64,000 nucleotides of DNA from Mycolicibacterium aromaticivorans JS19b1 = JCM 16368 (lineage in GTDB: Bacteria > Actinomycetota > Actinomycetes > Mycobacteriales > Mycobacteriaceae): positions 3,100,001-3,164,000 of the forward strand of contig NZ_JALN02000001.1 in assembly GCF_000559085.1 (NCBI RefSeq), read 5' to 3'. The notes beneath the pieces are model-generated. The model worked only from the letters and a program-made list of their open reading frames with translations. It searched no databases and had not been told where the DNA came from. Shown in pieces: positions 18,286 through 27,486 of this stretch. The first letter of the stretch is position 1. Every line of letters starts with the position of its first letter. The translations under genes and the position numbers were made by a program.

Positions 18286-19062
18286 ATGTGGAACCCGCAG
18301 ACTTACCTGACGTTCGCCGACCAGCGCGGTAGGCCGTTCTTCGACCTGCTGGGGCGGGTAGGCGCCGAGTCACCGCGACGGGTAGCCGACCTGGGCTGCG
18401 GCCCGGGTAATCTCACCCAACACCTGGCTCAGCGCTGGCCGGAGGCGGTGCTGGAGGCCGTGGACAGCTCTGCGGAGATGGTCACCGCCGCACGGGAGCG
18501 CGGAATCGACGCCAAGCTGGCCGATATCACCGCGTGGACACCGCACCCGGACACCGACGTCGTATTCAGTAACGCGGCGCTGCAATGGATTCCGGGGCAT
18601 CCCGAACTGATGGTGCGCTGGGCCGGTCAGCTGGATGCCGGTGCCTGGATCGCAGTCCAGGTGCCAGGCAACTTCGACGCGCCGTCCCATGTCTCGGTGC
18701 GCCGGCTGGCAGACCAGGAGCATTGGTCAAACATCCTGGGTGACTTTGCTTTCCGCACCGCCAACGTCGTCGAGACGCCGATCCGGTATGCCGAGATCCT
18801 CACCGAGGCGGGCTGCCACGTCGACGTCTGGGAGACCACCTATATCCATGAGCTCGAGGGAGAGAACGCCGTGCTCAACTGGATCACCGGCACGGCGCTC
18901 ACCGCCGTGCGTGATCGACTCGACGACGACCAGTGGCAGCAGTTTCGGACCGAATTGGTCCCAATGCTCGACCAGGCCTACCCCTCCCGGCCCGACGGGC
19001 GCACGTACTTCCCGTTCCGCCGGATCTTCGTCGTCGCTCAGGTGGGCAGTCCGTCGCGGTGA
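18286..19062 (+). CDS. tam: Trans-aconitate 2-methyltransferase
   Basis: The 258-residue protein begins [14 protein letters not shown], the typical N-terminus of Tam. The SAM-binding site [16 protein letters not shown] is at about residues 33-48, [10 protein letters not shown] follows, and [10 protein letters not shown] is the conserved post-motif II segment. The enzyme methylates trans-aconitate, an inhibitor of the citric acid cycle formed spontaneously from cis-aconitate. Position and length match Rv0294. The only ATG fits the family start exactly, and the gene is divergent from the GT39-like gene. Confidence 0.9.
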   Translation: MWNPQTYLTFADQRGRPFFDLLGRVGAESPRRVADLGCGPGNLTQHLAQRWPEAVLEAVDSSAEMVTAARERGIDAKLADITAWTPHPDTDVVFSNAALQWIPGHPELMVRWAGQLDAGAWIAVQVPGNFDAPSHVSVRRLADQEHWSNILGDFAFRTANVVETPIRYAEILTEAGCHVDVWETTYIHELEGENAVLNWITGTALTAVRDRLDDDQWQQFRTELVPMLDQAYPSRPDGRTYFPFRRIFVVAQVGSPSR

Positions 19063-19275
19063 GACCGGGTTCTCAACCGCCGCCGGAACGAAACCGCCTG
19101 CGACACAACGTCGGGCAGTCTAGGTGGAACAGCGTGGGATCGCTGCCGACCAGGTCGAGGGTGGCGGGCAGTGGCCCTGATCCGGAGCGCGCGGAGGATT
19201 ACCGATTCCGAACGTCGTCGTAGCAGCGCGGCCACTTCGACGATCGTGCCAGGATTTCGTGGTACTGAAGAACAG

Positions 19276-19944
19276 ATGGCATCGAAGAAAACCTGGCTGA
19301 CCGCCTCGATCGTCGTCGCCGTGGCGGTCTACACGACGATGTGGGTCGGATACGCGCTCAACTGGGGATGGCTGGATTCGGTCGACACCGACTCGCTCCA
19401 GGCATTCCACAACATCGGTGCTTCGCGCCCGGGTTGGGTTTCCTTCTGGGTGGTGTTCTGCGTCGTGTTCGGACCGAACGGCTTCCGGGTGGCGGCGTTG
19501 ATATTGCTGATCATCGCGTTGGTGCGCCGCAGGGTGCCTACCGCGTTGTTCCTGGTGATCAGCGTCGGGCTGATGGGACTTGTGACCGAGGGCGCGAAGT
19601 TCCTCGCGGGCCGGCCCCGCCCGGCATCGGCGCTGGTCTACGGCCAGGGATCGTCGTTTCCATCCGGTCACGCACTGGGGGTGATGGTCGGTGTGCTGGC
19701 CTTGCTCACGGTGTTGTGGCCGCACCTCAGTCCCCGGCTGAGGCGGGCACTGGCCGTTGTCGGTGGCCTGTTGATCGTGACGGTCGGGATCGCGCGAGTG
19801 GTGCTCAATGTCCACCACCCGTCCGACGTGCTGGCGGGGTGGGCACTGGGCTACGTGTACTACCTGCTATGCCTGCGGCTGGTACAGCCGATACCGCTCA
19901 CAGCAGCGGCCGAAACACCGGCAGCACTCGGTACTTTGCGCTGA
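19276..19944 (+). CDS. PAP2-family membrane phosphatase (Rv0308-like)
   Basis: The 222-residue protein starts at the ATG of MASKKTWL. It has six membrane segments and the three phosphatase motifs: KFLAGRPRP (KX6RP), FPSGHA (PSGH) and ARVVLNVHHPSDV (SR-X5-H-X3-D type, with Ala in place of the Ser). Members dephosphorylate lipid phosphates such as phosphatidate or polyprenyl diphosphate at the membrane. Its last 47 bases overlap, on the opposite strand, the end of the PAP2-diacylglycerol kinase gene, so the two lipid-phosphate genes are convergent and physically interlocked. The 213 bases upstream hold no recognisable gene. Confidence 0.88.
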   Translation: MASKKTWLTASIVVAVAVYTTMWVGYALNWGWLDSVDTDSLQAFHNIGASRPGWVSFWVVFCVVFGPNGFRVAALILLIIALVRRRVPTALFLVISVGLMGLVTEGAKFLAGRPRPASALVYGQGSSFPSGHALGVMVGVLALLTVLWPHLSPRLRRALAVVGGLLIVTVGIARVVLNVHHPSDVLAGWALGYVYYLLCLRLVQPIPLTAAAETPAALGTLR

Positions 19945-21388
19945 AGCTGGCTTTGTCATACGTGTTGCCGACCTCGCCGTCGCGGGCCAGCGGCGTCGGC
20001 CCGTCGACGGCCTCGAACGAGAATTCCGGCGCTTGGATCTCGTGGTAGAGCGGACTGCGTTCGAGGCGGCCGAGCGCTACCGCGGTGAGAATGCGCAGCC
20101 GGCTGAAACGCTTGCCGGTTTCCAGGATGCGGACGTCGATGAGCCCGTCATCCATGCGGGTCCGCCGGGCCGGGGCGAAACCCGACGGTAGATAGACGGA
20201 GTTACCGAGGAAGAACAGCGAGGTCTGAATTGTCTTGTTGTCGAATCGGATTCGAACCGGGGTCCCGCGGCGCAGCGTGTGCAGCATCGCATACATCCCC
20301 GCCAGTGGCTTGCCGACCTTGTGCTCGAGCTTCTCCCGGGTCTGGACGAACAACGGGTACGCGCCGATGCTGGCGGTGTTGATCACCATCTGGTCCTCGT
20401 TGAGGCACACCAGGTCTACGCACGAGACGTTGCCATTGCGGATGGCCGAGACGGTGCGCTCAACGGTGTCGCAGCCGATGTCCTTGGCGAAGTGGTTGAA
20501 CGTTCCGGCGGGAAACACCGCCAGCGGCAGCCCCGTGGAGACCGCCACCGAAGCCGCAGCGGACACGGTGCCGTCGCCGCCGCCCACTCCGAGCACCTCG
20601 GCGCGCCGGGCGGCCTCCCTCAAAACGGTCTCCGGGTTGTCATCCGGACCGAGTTCGACGATCTCGGCCTTCGGCAGCTTTTCGCGCACCTCGTCGATGA
20701 CCCGAGTTCCGGTGCCGCTGCCCGAGGCCGGGTTGATGACCAGGACGACGCCGTCGCCCTCGGGACGCTCCGGGGTGTCGATCACCAAAGGCTCAGTCGA
20801 GGGCAGCTTGGCCGGCACGATCGGCGGAACCAGCCGACCACCCAGGACGGCGATCGCGGCGCCGATGCCGAATCCGGCGAAGACGTCGCCGGGGTAGTGC
20901 GCGCCGGTTGCCACCCGGGACAGGCCCACCAAGCCCGCGAGCAGCGCCAGGCCCAGGCCCAGCGGCGGGTTCTCCAGACCGACGCCGACGGCGAAGGCAG
21001 CGGCGCTGGCCGAGTGCCCGGAAGGCAGCGAGTTCGACGTCGGGACTCGACGTGACCGTCGCACCAGCGGAACCAGGGTGCGGTTAGGGCGCGCGCGCTT
21101 CCACACCCGCTTGGCGCCCTGGTTGGTCGCCAGGCTGGTGAAGGCCAGCGTGATCACCCCGCGGCCGGCGCCCCGGCGCGCCGACGGCGAGCCCGTCGCA
21201 GCCAGGACCGCGGCGATCGCGAACCACAGCTTCGAGTGGTCGGCGGCGCGCGTGAGCACCGGCATGGCCTTGTCGAGAAGCATGCTCGGGGATTCGGCAA
21301 CGGCCTCGAAGACCTCGCGGTCCAGCGTGCCGAGCCCGCCGGTGATCTGACGGACGCCTTGACCTTCTAGCAAGCTTCGCGATGTCAT
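19898..21388 (-). CDS. Bifunctional PAP2 phosphatase / diacylglycerol kinase-like protein
   Basis: This 496-residue protein joins an N-terminal PAP2 domain to a C-terminal DAGK domain. PAP2 motifs are KRVWKRARP, SLPSGHSASAAA and SRVATGAHYPGDV. Kinase motifs, from about residue 215, are LVINPASGSGTG, GVGGGDGTVSAA and FPAGTFNHFAKD. One part would remove phosphate from a lipid and the other add it, so the pair could set the diacylglycerol/phosphatidate balance or act on polyprenol or glycolipid intermediates. This fusion is known in actinobacteria, usually without assigned physiology. It begins 19 bases after the stop of the Esp-like gene cluster on the same strand, so it may be the last gene of that transcript. 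Confidence 0.88.
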   Translation of the reverse strand: MTSRSLLEGQGVRQITGGLGTLDREVFEAVAESPSMLLDKAMPVLTRAADHSKLWFAIAAVLAATGSPSARRGAGRGVITLAFTSLATNQGAKRVWKRARPNRTLVPLVRRSRRVPTSNSLPSGHSASAAAFAVGVGLENPPLGLGLALLAGLVGLSRVATGAHYPGDVFAGFGIGAAIAVLGGRLVPPIVPAKLPSTEPLVIDTPERPEGDGVVLVINPASGSGTGTRVIDEVREKLPKAEIVELGPDDNPETVLREAARRAEVLGVGGGDGTVSAAASVAVSTGLPLAVFPAGTFNHFAKDIGCDTVERTVSAIRNGNVSCVDLVCLNEDQMVINTASIGAYPLFVQTREKLEHKVGKPLAGMYAMLHTLRRGTPVRIRFDNKTIQTSLFFLGNSVYLPSGFAPARRTRMDDGLIDVRILETGKRFSRLRILTAVALGRLERSPLYHEIQAPEFSFEAVDGPTPLARDGEVGNTYDKASFSAKYRVLPVFRPLL

Positions 21389-21407
21389 CGCTCCACGGTA
21401 TCGGGGT

Positions 21408-22370
21408 TCAGGACTTGGGCTCGCCGGATGCCTCGTCTGCTGGCTTGCTGTCGGGCAGGATGATGCGCCGCGTCGCGACGGGCTTGCCGTCGACCTTCTT
21501 GGTGACCTGAGGGTTGGCGGGCGGCGGGGTCGTGATGCGGCCCTGGACCGGCGCGCCGTTCTTCACGGTTGGCACGGACACCCGCTTGGTGTCCGCCTTG
21601 GCGTCTTTCTCCGATCCGCCCGCACCATGCATTGCCCCGGGCGGGATCATCGGCATGCCACCCATGCCACCGGCGGGCGCCGACATCGGCGCGGCCATCC
21701 GCGGCGCCGGCATTTGTGTATTTGCCGCTGATGGCGACGTGCCTGCGGCAGGCACGGGCGGCGGCCCGAGCATGGCGGTCGGCGAGGTCCCGCCGATTCC
21801 GCCGCCGCCACCGCCGGATCCGCCTCCGCCAGAACCCATTTCGCCGGGTGTCTCGCCGAACTCGCCAAGCGGGTCGGTCAGGCTGGCTTTGTCGAGTTCT
21901 GCGGAGGCGCCACCGGCTTGCTGCATCATGCCCATGCCGGCCTGCATCATCTGTTGGGCGCCTTGCGCGACCTGTTGCGGGAGCTGGGCCAGCGGCTGCA
22001 GTGCGCCGCCCATCGCACCGGCCATGGCGCCGGCGAGCTGAGAGGCCATCTGCGGGAGTTGTTGGGCCATCTGATCGGCTTGGCCCTGCCCGGCAACGCC
22101 TTTCATCTCGGCGCCGGCTTGCTCGTCCTGGGCGGGGAACTTCGCGGCGGCCTCGGCGGTCTTGGAGTCGCGCTTGGCGTGTTCCTCGGCGCTTTCGGTG
22201 TTGTCTTTGGGGTCACCGAGATTGGCGGCCAGCCCGAGGACGCGGAGCAGTTGTTCGATGGGGGTCGCACCGGTGACGAGCGGATCGGAGGTGATAGGTG
22301 GTGGTGGCATGTTCCCAGCGTTGGCCGACTGGTAACCGCCATCGGTGACGTTGAGCTGTCCGCCACTCAT
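21408..22370 (-). CDS. Gly/Met/Pro-rich ESX secretion-associated-like protein
   Basis: The 320-residue product has a short folded N-terminal part (a helix around TPIEQLLRVLGLAANLG), a Gln/Met/Ala-rich helical middle (MAQQLPQMASQLAGAM), a glycine run near residue 190 and a Pro-rich C-terminus ending in basic and acidic residues. This composition resembles small Esp-type partners of ESX systems (EspJ/EspL-like), but no diagnostic motif is visible, so the call is tentative. Translation is coupled to the preceding gene through an ATGA overlap, with AGGGAGAGG upstream of the ATG. It is the third gene of an operon with a single-pass membrane protein and an EspK-like protein. Confidence 0.6.
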   Translation of the reverse strand: MSGGQLNVTDGGYQSANAGNMPPPPITSDPLVTGATPIEQLLRVLGLAANLGDPKDNTESAEEHAKRDSKTAEAAAKFPAQDEQAGAEMKGVAGQGQADQMAQQLPQMASQLAGAMAGAMGGALQPLAQLPQQVAQGAQQMMQAGMGMMQQAGGASAELDKASLTDPLGEFGETPGEMGSGGGGSGGGGGGIGGTSPTAMLGPPPVPAAGTSPSAANTQMPAPRMAAPMSAPAGGMGGMPMIPPGAMHGAGGSEKDAKADTKRVSVPTVKNGAPVQGRITTPPPANPQVTKKVDGKPVATRRIILPDSKPADEASGEPKS

Positions 22371-24628
22371 CGGTGCACCTCTCCCTTCAGCGTCAGGTTC
22401 AGGACCTGAAACCACGCGAAGTGGTAGTTGGCAGCGGTCTTTTCGCCCCTGATCAGGGCGTCAATGGTCGCCAAGAGCTGCCAGTTGCCGACACTAGCGG
22501 TGTCGACATGATCGGGGTAGTCACCCAGGACCTTGGTTGCGACTTTGGCGAGATGTTCGCGGAGGAGTTCGACTTCGGAGTCCAGGTACCCGGTACCGGT
22601 CGATGCGGCTTTGGCCAAGGTGTGGGCGAGGCGGGGCAGGCCATCGCGCCACTTGGTGGCTTGCGCGAGTTCCCAGCCAAGGTCTTCGACTTCCGGGGTG
22701 TCGCGCGCACGGATGGACATCTGCGTGGGTTGTGCGTCTTCCTCGGGCGGAAGGTACTGGCCGGGGGTGTAGGCGGCGGTCACTGTCGTCTCGCCGAGTA
22801 GAGCGTCGAGTGGCCTGTTGCGGCTTCCCGGCCTGAGAAGCTTGATGCCGGTGGGGATTTCGACGTGCGGCGGGATCCAGCCGCTGGCCAGATCCGTGGC
22901 CAGCACGGTGGTGACGTCGTCGCGGTCGCCAATGGCCCAGCGCAACTTGGGTTCCTGCCTGGCGACGGCGTCGAGCAGTCTGTTGAGGCGCTGCTGGGCT
23001 TGCGTTTGAACGGCGCTGGCGCCAGCCATTGCACCGGTAGTGGTTGCTGCGACGGCATTTTCGGTGAGTCCGGCGGGTGCTGGGCTTGCGGATGCGGCGG
23101 TTGTCGGAGCTTGGCGGACCACGCCGGGCTGATTGAGTTGGGTGCCGGCGGACGGGTGGACCGGTGCCGATCCGGGGGAAGCGGCGGTCGGCATGGCGAG
23201 GGGGCTTGCTGGTGCCGTTGCGGCAGGCGGACGAAGGTCCGCGCCGTACGCGGGGAGCGGACCTTGGGGCGCGGGGGAGGCGGTCGATGGCATGACGGGC
23301 GCTTGGGCTGCCGGGGCAGCGACGTAGGTCTGAGGGGTGTCTGCCGGGGGAGCAACGGGCGCCTGAGTGGCTTCGTAAGTCGGTGTGGCGTGGGCTTTTT
23401 CGAAGAGCGGCGTGCCTGCGGTCGGGGCTGTGGGCGCCATCGGCGGTGCGGCCATGCCCTCGGAGTGAAGGGGCGCCTGCGGCTGCATAGCGTGGGCCGC
23501 GGTGTTCGAGAGACCTTCAGCGCCAGAGGACACCGGGCCGCCTGCTTGAGAGCCCGCGTTGAAGTTTTGGGCGAAGCCTTCGGGGGAGAGTGCGTTAGTG
23601 GGGGCAGAGGTTGAAGGAAGCGCGGATTGGGGTGTGGATGGCGAGACGTTCGGCGTGGCCAAGGACCCGCCCTGGCCCATGCTGATTCCGCCACCTGGCA
23701 TGGACGTGCCGGGCATGGAGGGGGTTGCCGCCTTGGGCGCACCTATAGGAACGCCAGGCCCCACGGGTGCAGGGGCACTTCCAGGTGTGATCGGCGTCTT
23801 CAGAGGGGCGTAGACATCGGGCTGTCGCGGGCTACCTGAAGGAATTGCTTCGCCGCCCCCCGTCGCATGAGCGAGCGGAGAATCGGCTGCGACCGGCGGC
23901 GGGGCGTGTGGCGTCTCGCCCGAATTGACTAGATGCGAGAGGGATCCAGAGGTATCGCTTGGGTTTGGCAGTGTTGCGGATCCCGGTGTCGGGGTTGAAT
24001 TCTTTGGATCTAGCCGAGCGGTAACACCTTTTCGTATGGAGCTCTCAGATGGCGACGAGAACGCATGGTCGAGATCGACGTTACTGGACTTCGCAAATTC
24101 CCTCGCCGACACATCCACGCCTGATGCTTGCAGAACTTTTTGTACCGCGTTGAGCACACTGTCCGAGTGAAGTCCAGCACTCGTATTCGCCTGTGTTTGA
24201 GCCGTCATCACAACTTTGGTGATCCGCGAAATCTTCAGCGCGAGTGGATCCTTCGAAGCTTGAATCTGCTTAATTTCAGAGTTGCCCGCCTCCGCTACGG
24301 CGCGAAGCTCATCACGCAATTGGGTGGTCGATCTGGCAGCAGCCTCGTAGGCGGACTTCTTCGCAAGGCTGACCTCGGCCAATTCCCGGGCCTTGCCCTC
24401 TCCACGTTCGAAAGCATCCTGTGTGTCTTGGGCGGTGACTCCTTCTTGGAGACTTAGAGGTCCCGTGCGCACCGACTGAAGAGCATCTCCATAGGCATCA
24501 AAGGAAAGACCTATACGACCTCGGTTGGCCGCCGCGGATGTGATTAAGCCAATCGATATACCGTCCGGCCACTGGTGACCGACTAATAGATCGGTCCAGC
24601 CTCCTCCAGGCACGTCCGTCATCCGCAA
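22367..24628 (-). CDS. EspK-like ESX secretion-associated protein
   Basis: The 753-residue protein has three parts. Residues 1-170 are helical, with QDTQDAFERGEGKARELAEV and a long charged helix, suggesting a PE/WXG-like or EspB-like bundle. Residues 170-560 are Pro/Ala/Ser/Thr-rich and disordered. The C-terminal 190 residues are folded, with LRWAIGDRDDVTTVLATDL, SGWIPPHVEIPTG and a closing helical region. The last part resembles the C-terminal DUF5632/DUF5631-type region of EspK, a chaperone-like ESX-1 substrate partner. EspK similarity is from memory of the family pattern. Base composition in the 5' half is clearly lower in G+C than the surroundings (32 of 60 in 24241-24300), pointing to transfer. 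No ESX core gene lies nearby. Confidence 0.62.
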   Translation of the reverse strand: MRMTDVPGGGWTDLLVGHQWPDGISIGLITSAAANRGRIGLSFDAYGDALQSVRTGPLSLQEGVTAQDTQDAFERGEGKARELAEVSLAKKSAYEAAARSTTQLRDELRAVAEAGNSEIKQIQASKDPLALKISRITKVVMTAQTQANTSAGLHSDSVLNAVQKVLQASGVDVSAREFAKSSNVDLDHAFSSPSESSIRKGVTARLDPKNSTPTPGSATLPNPSDTSGSLSHLVNSGETPHAPPPVAADSPLAHATGGGEAIPSGSPRQPDVYAPLKTPITPGSAPAPVGPGVPIGAPKAATPSMPGTSMPGGGISMGQGGSLATPNVSPSTPQSALPSTSAPTNALSPEGFAQNFNAGSQAGGPVSSGAEGLSNTAAHAMQPQAPLHSEGMAAPPMAPTAPTAGTPLFEKAHATPTYEATQAPVAPPADTPQTYVAAPAAQAPVMPSTASPAPQGPLPAYGADLRPPAATAPASPLAMPTAASPGSAPVHPSAGTQLNQPGVVRQAPTTAASASPAPAGLTENAVAATTTGAMAGASAVQTQAQQRLNRLLDAVARQEPKLRWAIGDRDDVTTVLATDLASGWIPPHVEIPTGIKLLRPGSRNRPLDALLGETTVTAAYTPGQYLPPEEDAQPTQMSIRARDTPEVEDLGWELAQATKWRDGLPRLAHTLAKAASTGTGYLDSEVELLREHLAKVATKVLGDYPDHVDTASVGNWQLLATIDALIRGEKTAANYHFAWFQVLNLTLKGEVHR

Positions 24629-25170
24629 ACCTGTTTGATTTTCGCGGTGGCTTCGTCGCCGGAGGTATAGAGAGGGTCGATCTTTTCGTGGGGGGCATCA
24701 CCGAGTTGGAGTATCGCAATTTCCTGGTAGGTCTTTGCCAGGTCCCGGATAGGTTTCGCAAGCTCTTGTGGCGTAGCCGGGTTAGCGTCCAGACCCTGAA
24801 TTAGGTACGAACTTGCCGCGCTGAGTGCGAGGCGGACATTGACGGCAACGGCCAGAACTGCGGTTGGGTCATCTCCACCCGTTCTGCCGCCTGCGGCCTG
24901 AATTCCAGTACTCGCCTCCTTGAAGGTCTCGCAGACCGCCTTCTTCGCGTCGGCAACTTCCTGCTCGCTATACGTCTTTGCCGCGGGAGTTTCGGGCTTG
25001 GGTGCGGGCCGAAACCACGCACCGATGGCGACGGCAACGGCTATTACTGCAATGACGATCGCGATGATGCTCGGCAACCGCGATGGGCCTCCCGACGGGC
25101 CTCCCGATGGGGGAGGTCCCTGCCATGGAGCTGGTCCTGAAGGCCCGGGTCCGTACGGCACTTGCGACAT
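24619..25170 (-). CDS. Single-pass membrane protein of the Esp-like operon
   Basis: The 183-residue protein has a Pro/Gly-rich cytoplasmic N-terminus (MSQVPYGPGPSGPAPWQGPP), one membrane helix (PSIIAIVIAVIAVAVAIGAW) and an extracytoplasmic domain of about 125 residues with two cysteines (near residues 80 and 182) that may pair. Such N-terminal Pro-rich, single-pass proteins often accompany ESX-associated gene clusters. It is the first gene of the operon, and its end overlaps the start of the EspK-like gene by ten bases. The start is the first ATG, with a loosely spaced AAGGGA upstream. Function unknown. Confidence 0.65.
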   Translation of the reverse strand: MSQVPYGPGPSGPAPWQGPPPSGGPSGGPSRLPSIIAIVIAVIAVAVAIGAWFRPAPKPETPAAKTYSEQEVADAKKAVCETFKEASTGIQAAGGRTGGDDPTAVLAVAVNVRLALSAASSYLIQGLDANPATPQELAKPIRDLAKTYQEIAILQLGDAPHEKIDPLYTSGDEATAKIKQVCG

Positions 25171-25376
25171 GTCGGAATCGTATCCCTTGCGTTTGCCGGT
25201 CCGCTATTCACCAACAATGCCAATACCCGCTCTCACCTGCCAGTACACGCAGTTCAAGCGCTTCTGCAGCCAATACCAATTCGCCCACGCCGACCAATGA
25301 TCGTTAGCTGGCCCAGACGCAACCGTCACCGAACCTTGACTTGACCCGCCAGGAACCCCACGGGGACCATGAACCG

Positions 25377-26039
25377 ATGCGCCGAGCCGTCGTTTCGATC
25401 TGTGCTGCCTTCAGTGCAGCGCTGCTCGCGCTGTCCTCGGCACCGCCCAGCCACGCCGAAACCCCCTGGTTCCAGCCCAACGTCGGCAACGCGACCCAGG
25501 TGCTCTCCGTCGTCAGCACGGGCGGCGCCACCGCCAAAATGGACGTCTGGCAGCGCGGCGCCAACGGCTGGCAGCCCGTCCTCGTCGGAGTCCCCACCCA
25601 TGTCGGCGCCAACGGTATGACCCCGCAATCTCACGACGGCGAGTCGAAAACACCGATGGGCATCTTCACCCTTGACTTCGCGTTCGGCACTCAGCCCAAT
25701 CCGGGCGGCGGTCTGCAATACGTCCAGGTCACGAAAGACCACTGGTGGGACGGCGATATGAAGAGCCCGACCTACAACACCATGCAGGTCTGCAAGAAAG
25801 CCGACTGCCCGTTCGACACGAACCCTGCCAGCGGCACCGAGAACCTCTACATCCCGCAGTACGCCCACGCGATCGTGATGGGCGTCAACAAGGCTCGCGT
25901 TCCCGGCAACGGCGGCGCCTTCTTCGTCCACACCACCGACGGCGGCCCCACCGCGGGATGCGTCTCGCTTGACGACGACACCCTCGTCAAGATCATGCGC
26001 TGGCTTCAGCCTGGCGCGCTGATCGCTGTCGCCAAATAG
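25377..26039 (+). CDS. Exported L,D-transpeptidase-like (YkuD-fold) protein, Rv0309-like
   Basis: The 220-residue product has a signal peptide (MRRAVVSICAAFSAALLALS, cut near SHAE) and a YkuD-like domain. The catalytic region is HTTDGGPTAGCVSL, with His185 and Cys195. The usual basic residue after the GC pair is replaced by serine, so activity and specificity may differ from classical Ldt enzymes. KTPMGIFTL, the substrate-gate strand of the family, is present upstream. If active it would act on peptidoglycan stem peptides outside the membrane. The ATG chosen is the second in frame, directly before the signal peptide. Order and length match Rv0309. Confidence 0.82.
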   Translation: MRRAVVSICAAFSAALLALSSAPPSHAETPWFQPNVGNATQVLSVVSTGGATAKMDVWQRGANGWQPVLVGVPTHVGANGMTPQSHDGESKTPMGIFTLDFAFGTQPNPGGGLQYVQVTKDHWWDGDMKSPTYNTMQVCKKADCPFDTNPASGTENLYIPQYAHAIVMGVNKARVPGNGGAFFVHTTDGGPTAGCVSLDDDTLVKIMRWLQPGALIAVAK

Positions 26040-26110
26040 CGGTTATCGAGCGTGCGGGTTGTCGCTGAAACTTGCGACGATCGTCGACGACAAGTCCCAC
26101 GCTCGACGAG

Positions 26111-26593
26111 CTAAGGGTTCGGGTTGATCGCGGCGCCAGGCGTCGCCTTGAAGTTCAGCGCCTCGGTCGACATCGTGAACTCGTAGGTCCGGTCGTAGCC
26201 GGTTTTGCTGATCTTCCAGCCGTCGGGCGTCTTGCGGTAGCGATCGCGATAGAACGCCGCGCCCTCCAGCACGAAATTGAACTCGGGAACAATCACCCGG
26301 TCCTGCAGGTACCAGATGGCCTCGGCCTCGTCGCCGTCCACGCTGATCTCCGGATGGGTGACGCGGTGCTCGGTCAGCACGCCGGACGGCATCGACTTGC
26401 GCATGAACTCCACCAGATCCTTGCGGTTGGTGAAGCGGTGCTCCTCACCGAGTGACGAGCCGTAGTCACCGACGATGTCCTCGGTCAGAGTGTCGGCGAA
26501 ATCGTCCCAATGCTTGGTGTCCAGCGCCCGCAGATAGCGGTACTTGACTTGTTTGATCGCTTCGATTGCTTCCGCATCAGCCATGCCGGTCAT
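26111..26593 (-). CDS. SnoaL/NTF2-like protein (Rv0310c-like)
   Basis: The 160-residue protein has the NTF2-like alpha+beta cone: an N-terminal helix pair (AIKQVKYRYLRALDTKHWDDF) and strands such as VTHPEISVDGDEAEAIWYL and AFYRDRYRKTPDGWKISKTGY. The arrangement is the one seen in small mycobacterial isomerase/hydratase-like proteins of the bile-acid dehydratase type, but no catalytic pair can be assigned. ATG 26593 and ATG 26584 are both possible starts; neither has a clear ribosome site. It is divergent from the following membrane protein gene. Confidence 0.78.
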   Translation of the reverse strand: MTGMADAEAIEAIKQVKYRYLRALDTKHWDDFADTLTEDIVGDYGSSLGEEHRFTNRKDLVEFMRKSMPSGVLTEHRVTHPEISVDGDEAEAIWYLQDRVIVPEFNFVLEGAAFYRDRYRKTPDGWKISKTGYDRTYEFTMSTEALNFKATPGAAINPNP

Positions 26594-26646
26594 TGCAGCA
26601 CACCGAATCTGTCGCCGGGGGCGGTTGTCCCGGTGACAATGTGCCC

Positions 26647-27486
26647 ATGGCTGAATCGGACAAGGCCGACGCCGCCGTCCCGCGAACCAACTTCATCGAC
26701 GGCTTCCTGCGGTCGCCGTTCTCTGGGATCGCGCCCTGGATCCTCATGGCCATCATGTCGGGGCCAGGCCGCTTCGGGCAGTCTGCGGCCACCGCGCTGG
26801 CCCTCACGCTCATCGTCATGTGGGCGGGCAGCCGCCGCGGCATCAAGGTGCATTCCCTCGAAGTCTTCGGCGCCGTGGTCTTCGCGGTGTTTGTCGCCTT
26901 GGGCATCTTCGGCTCACCGGCGCTCATCAACTGGCTCGAGCTGTGGGCCGGTGAGATCACCAACGGCCTGTTGGCCGCCTACGCACTGGCCACTCTGGCG
27001 ATCCGCCGCCCGTTCACTATCGCCTACGCCCGCGACACCGTCGACCCCGAACACTGGAACAGCCCACTGTTCATTCGAGTCAACTACGCGCTGAGCGCGG
27101 TGTGGGCCGGCGCATTCGTGATCAATACGGCGGTCGGTACGTTCGGCGATGCGGTGCTGCACGACGGCGACAACTTCTGGACCGGCTGGATCGTCCAGCT
27201 TGCCGTGACGTTGGTCGCCGTCGCGCTCACCGAGTTCTACCCTGACTATGCGCGAGCGAGATTCTTGGCGGCCAGCGGCGAATCCTCCGAACCCCCACCA
27301 TCTTTCGGGAAGCTTCTGGATTGGCTTCCCGGATTCGTGATCGGCATCGGCATCGCCGGCTGGGTCAGCGGCTCGCTTCCCGCCGGAGTGGGTATCGCGT
27401 TGATCGTGGTCGGCATCCTTGCCGGCGCTGTGATACGAAAGCTGTTCCCCGAGAAGGGATCAGATCAGCCAAGCTCGTTTTCGTAG
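26647..27486 (+). CDS. Multi-pass membrane protein of unknown function
   Basis: The 279-residue protein has a hydrophilic N-terminus (MAESDKADAAVPRTNFIDG) and seven to eight predicted membrane helices in two groups, with a short cytoplasmic loop near residue 205. The last helix pair is Gly-rich (IGIGIAGWVSGSLPAGVGIA). I do not recognise a transporter or enzyme motif. A GTG six bases upstream of the ATG is an alternative start. The 3' end overlaps an antisense small gene by 22 bases, and a terminator-like hairpin lies 144 bases downstream on the same strand. Confidence 0.7.
   Translation: MAESDKADAAVPRTNFIDGFLRSPFSGIAPWILMAIMSGPGRFGQSAATALALTLIVMWAGSRRGIKVHSLEVFGAVVFAVFVALGIFGSPALINWLELWAGEITNGLLAAYALATLAIRRPFTIAYARDTVDPEHWNSPLFIRVNYALSAVWAGAFVINTAVGTFGDAVLHDGDNFWTGWIVQLAVTLVAVALTEFYPDYARARFLAASGESSEPPPSFGKLLDWLPGFVIGIGIAGWVSGSLPAGVGIALIVVGILAGAVIRKLFPEKGSDQPSSFS

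Noticed and set aside
25171..25376. Possible gene remnant in the AT-richer gap before the L,D-transpeptidase-like gene
   Set aside because: Short frames have no ribosome site and no recognisable protein; it is best read as a divergent promoter region.
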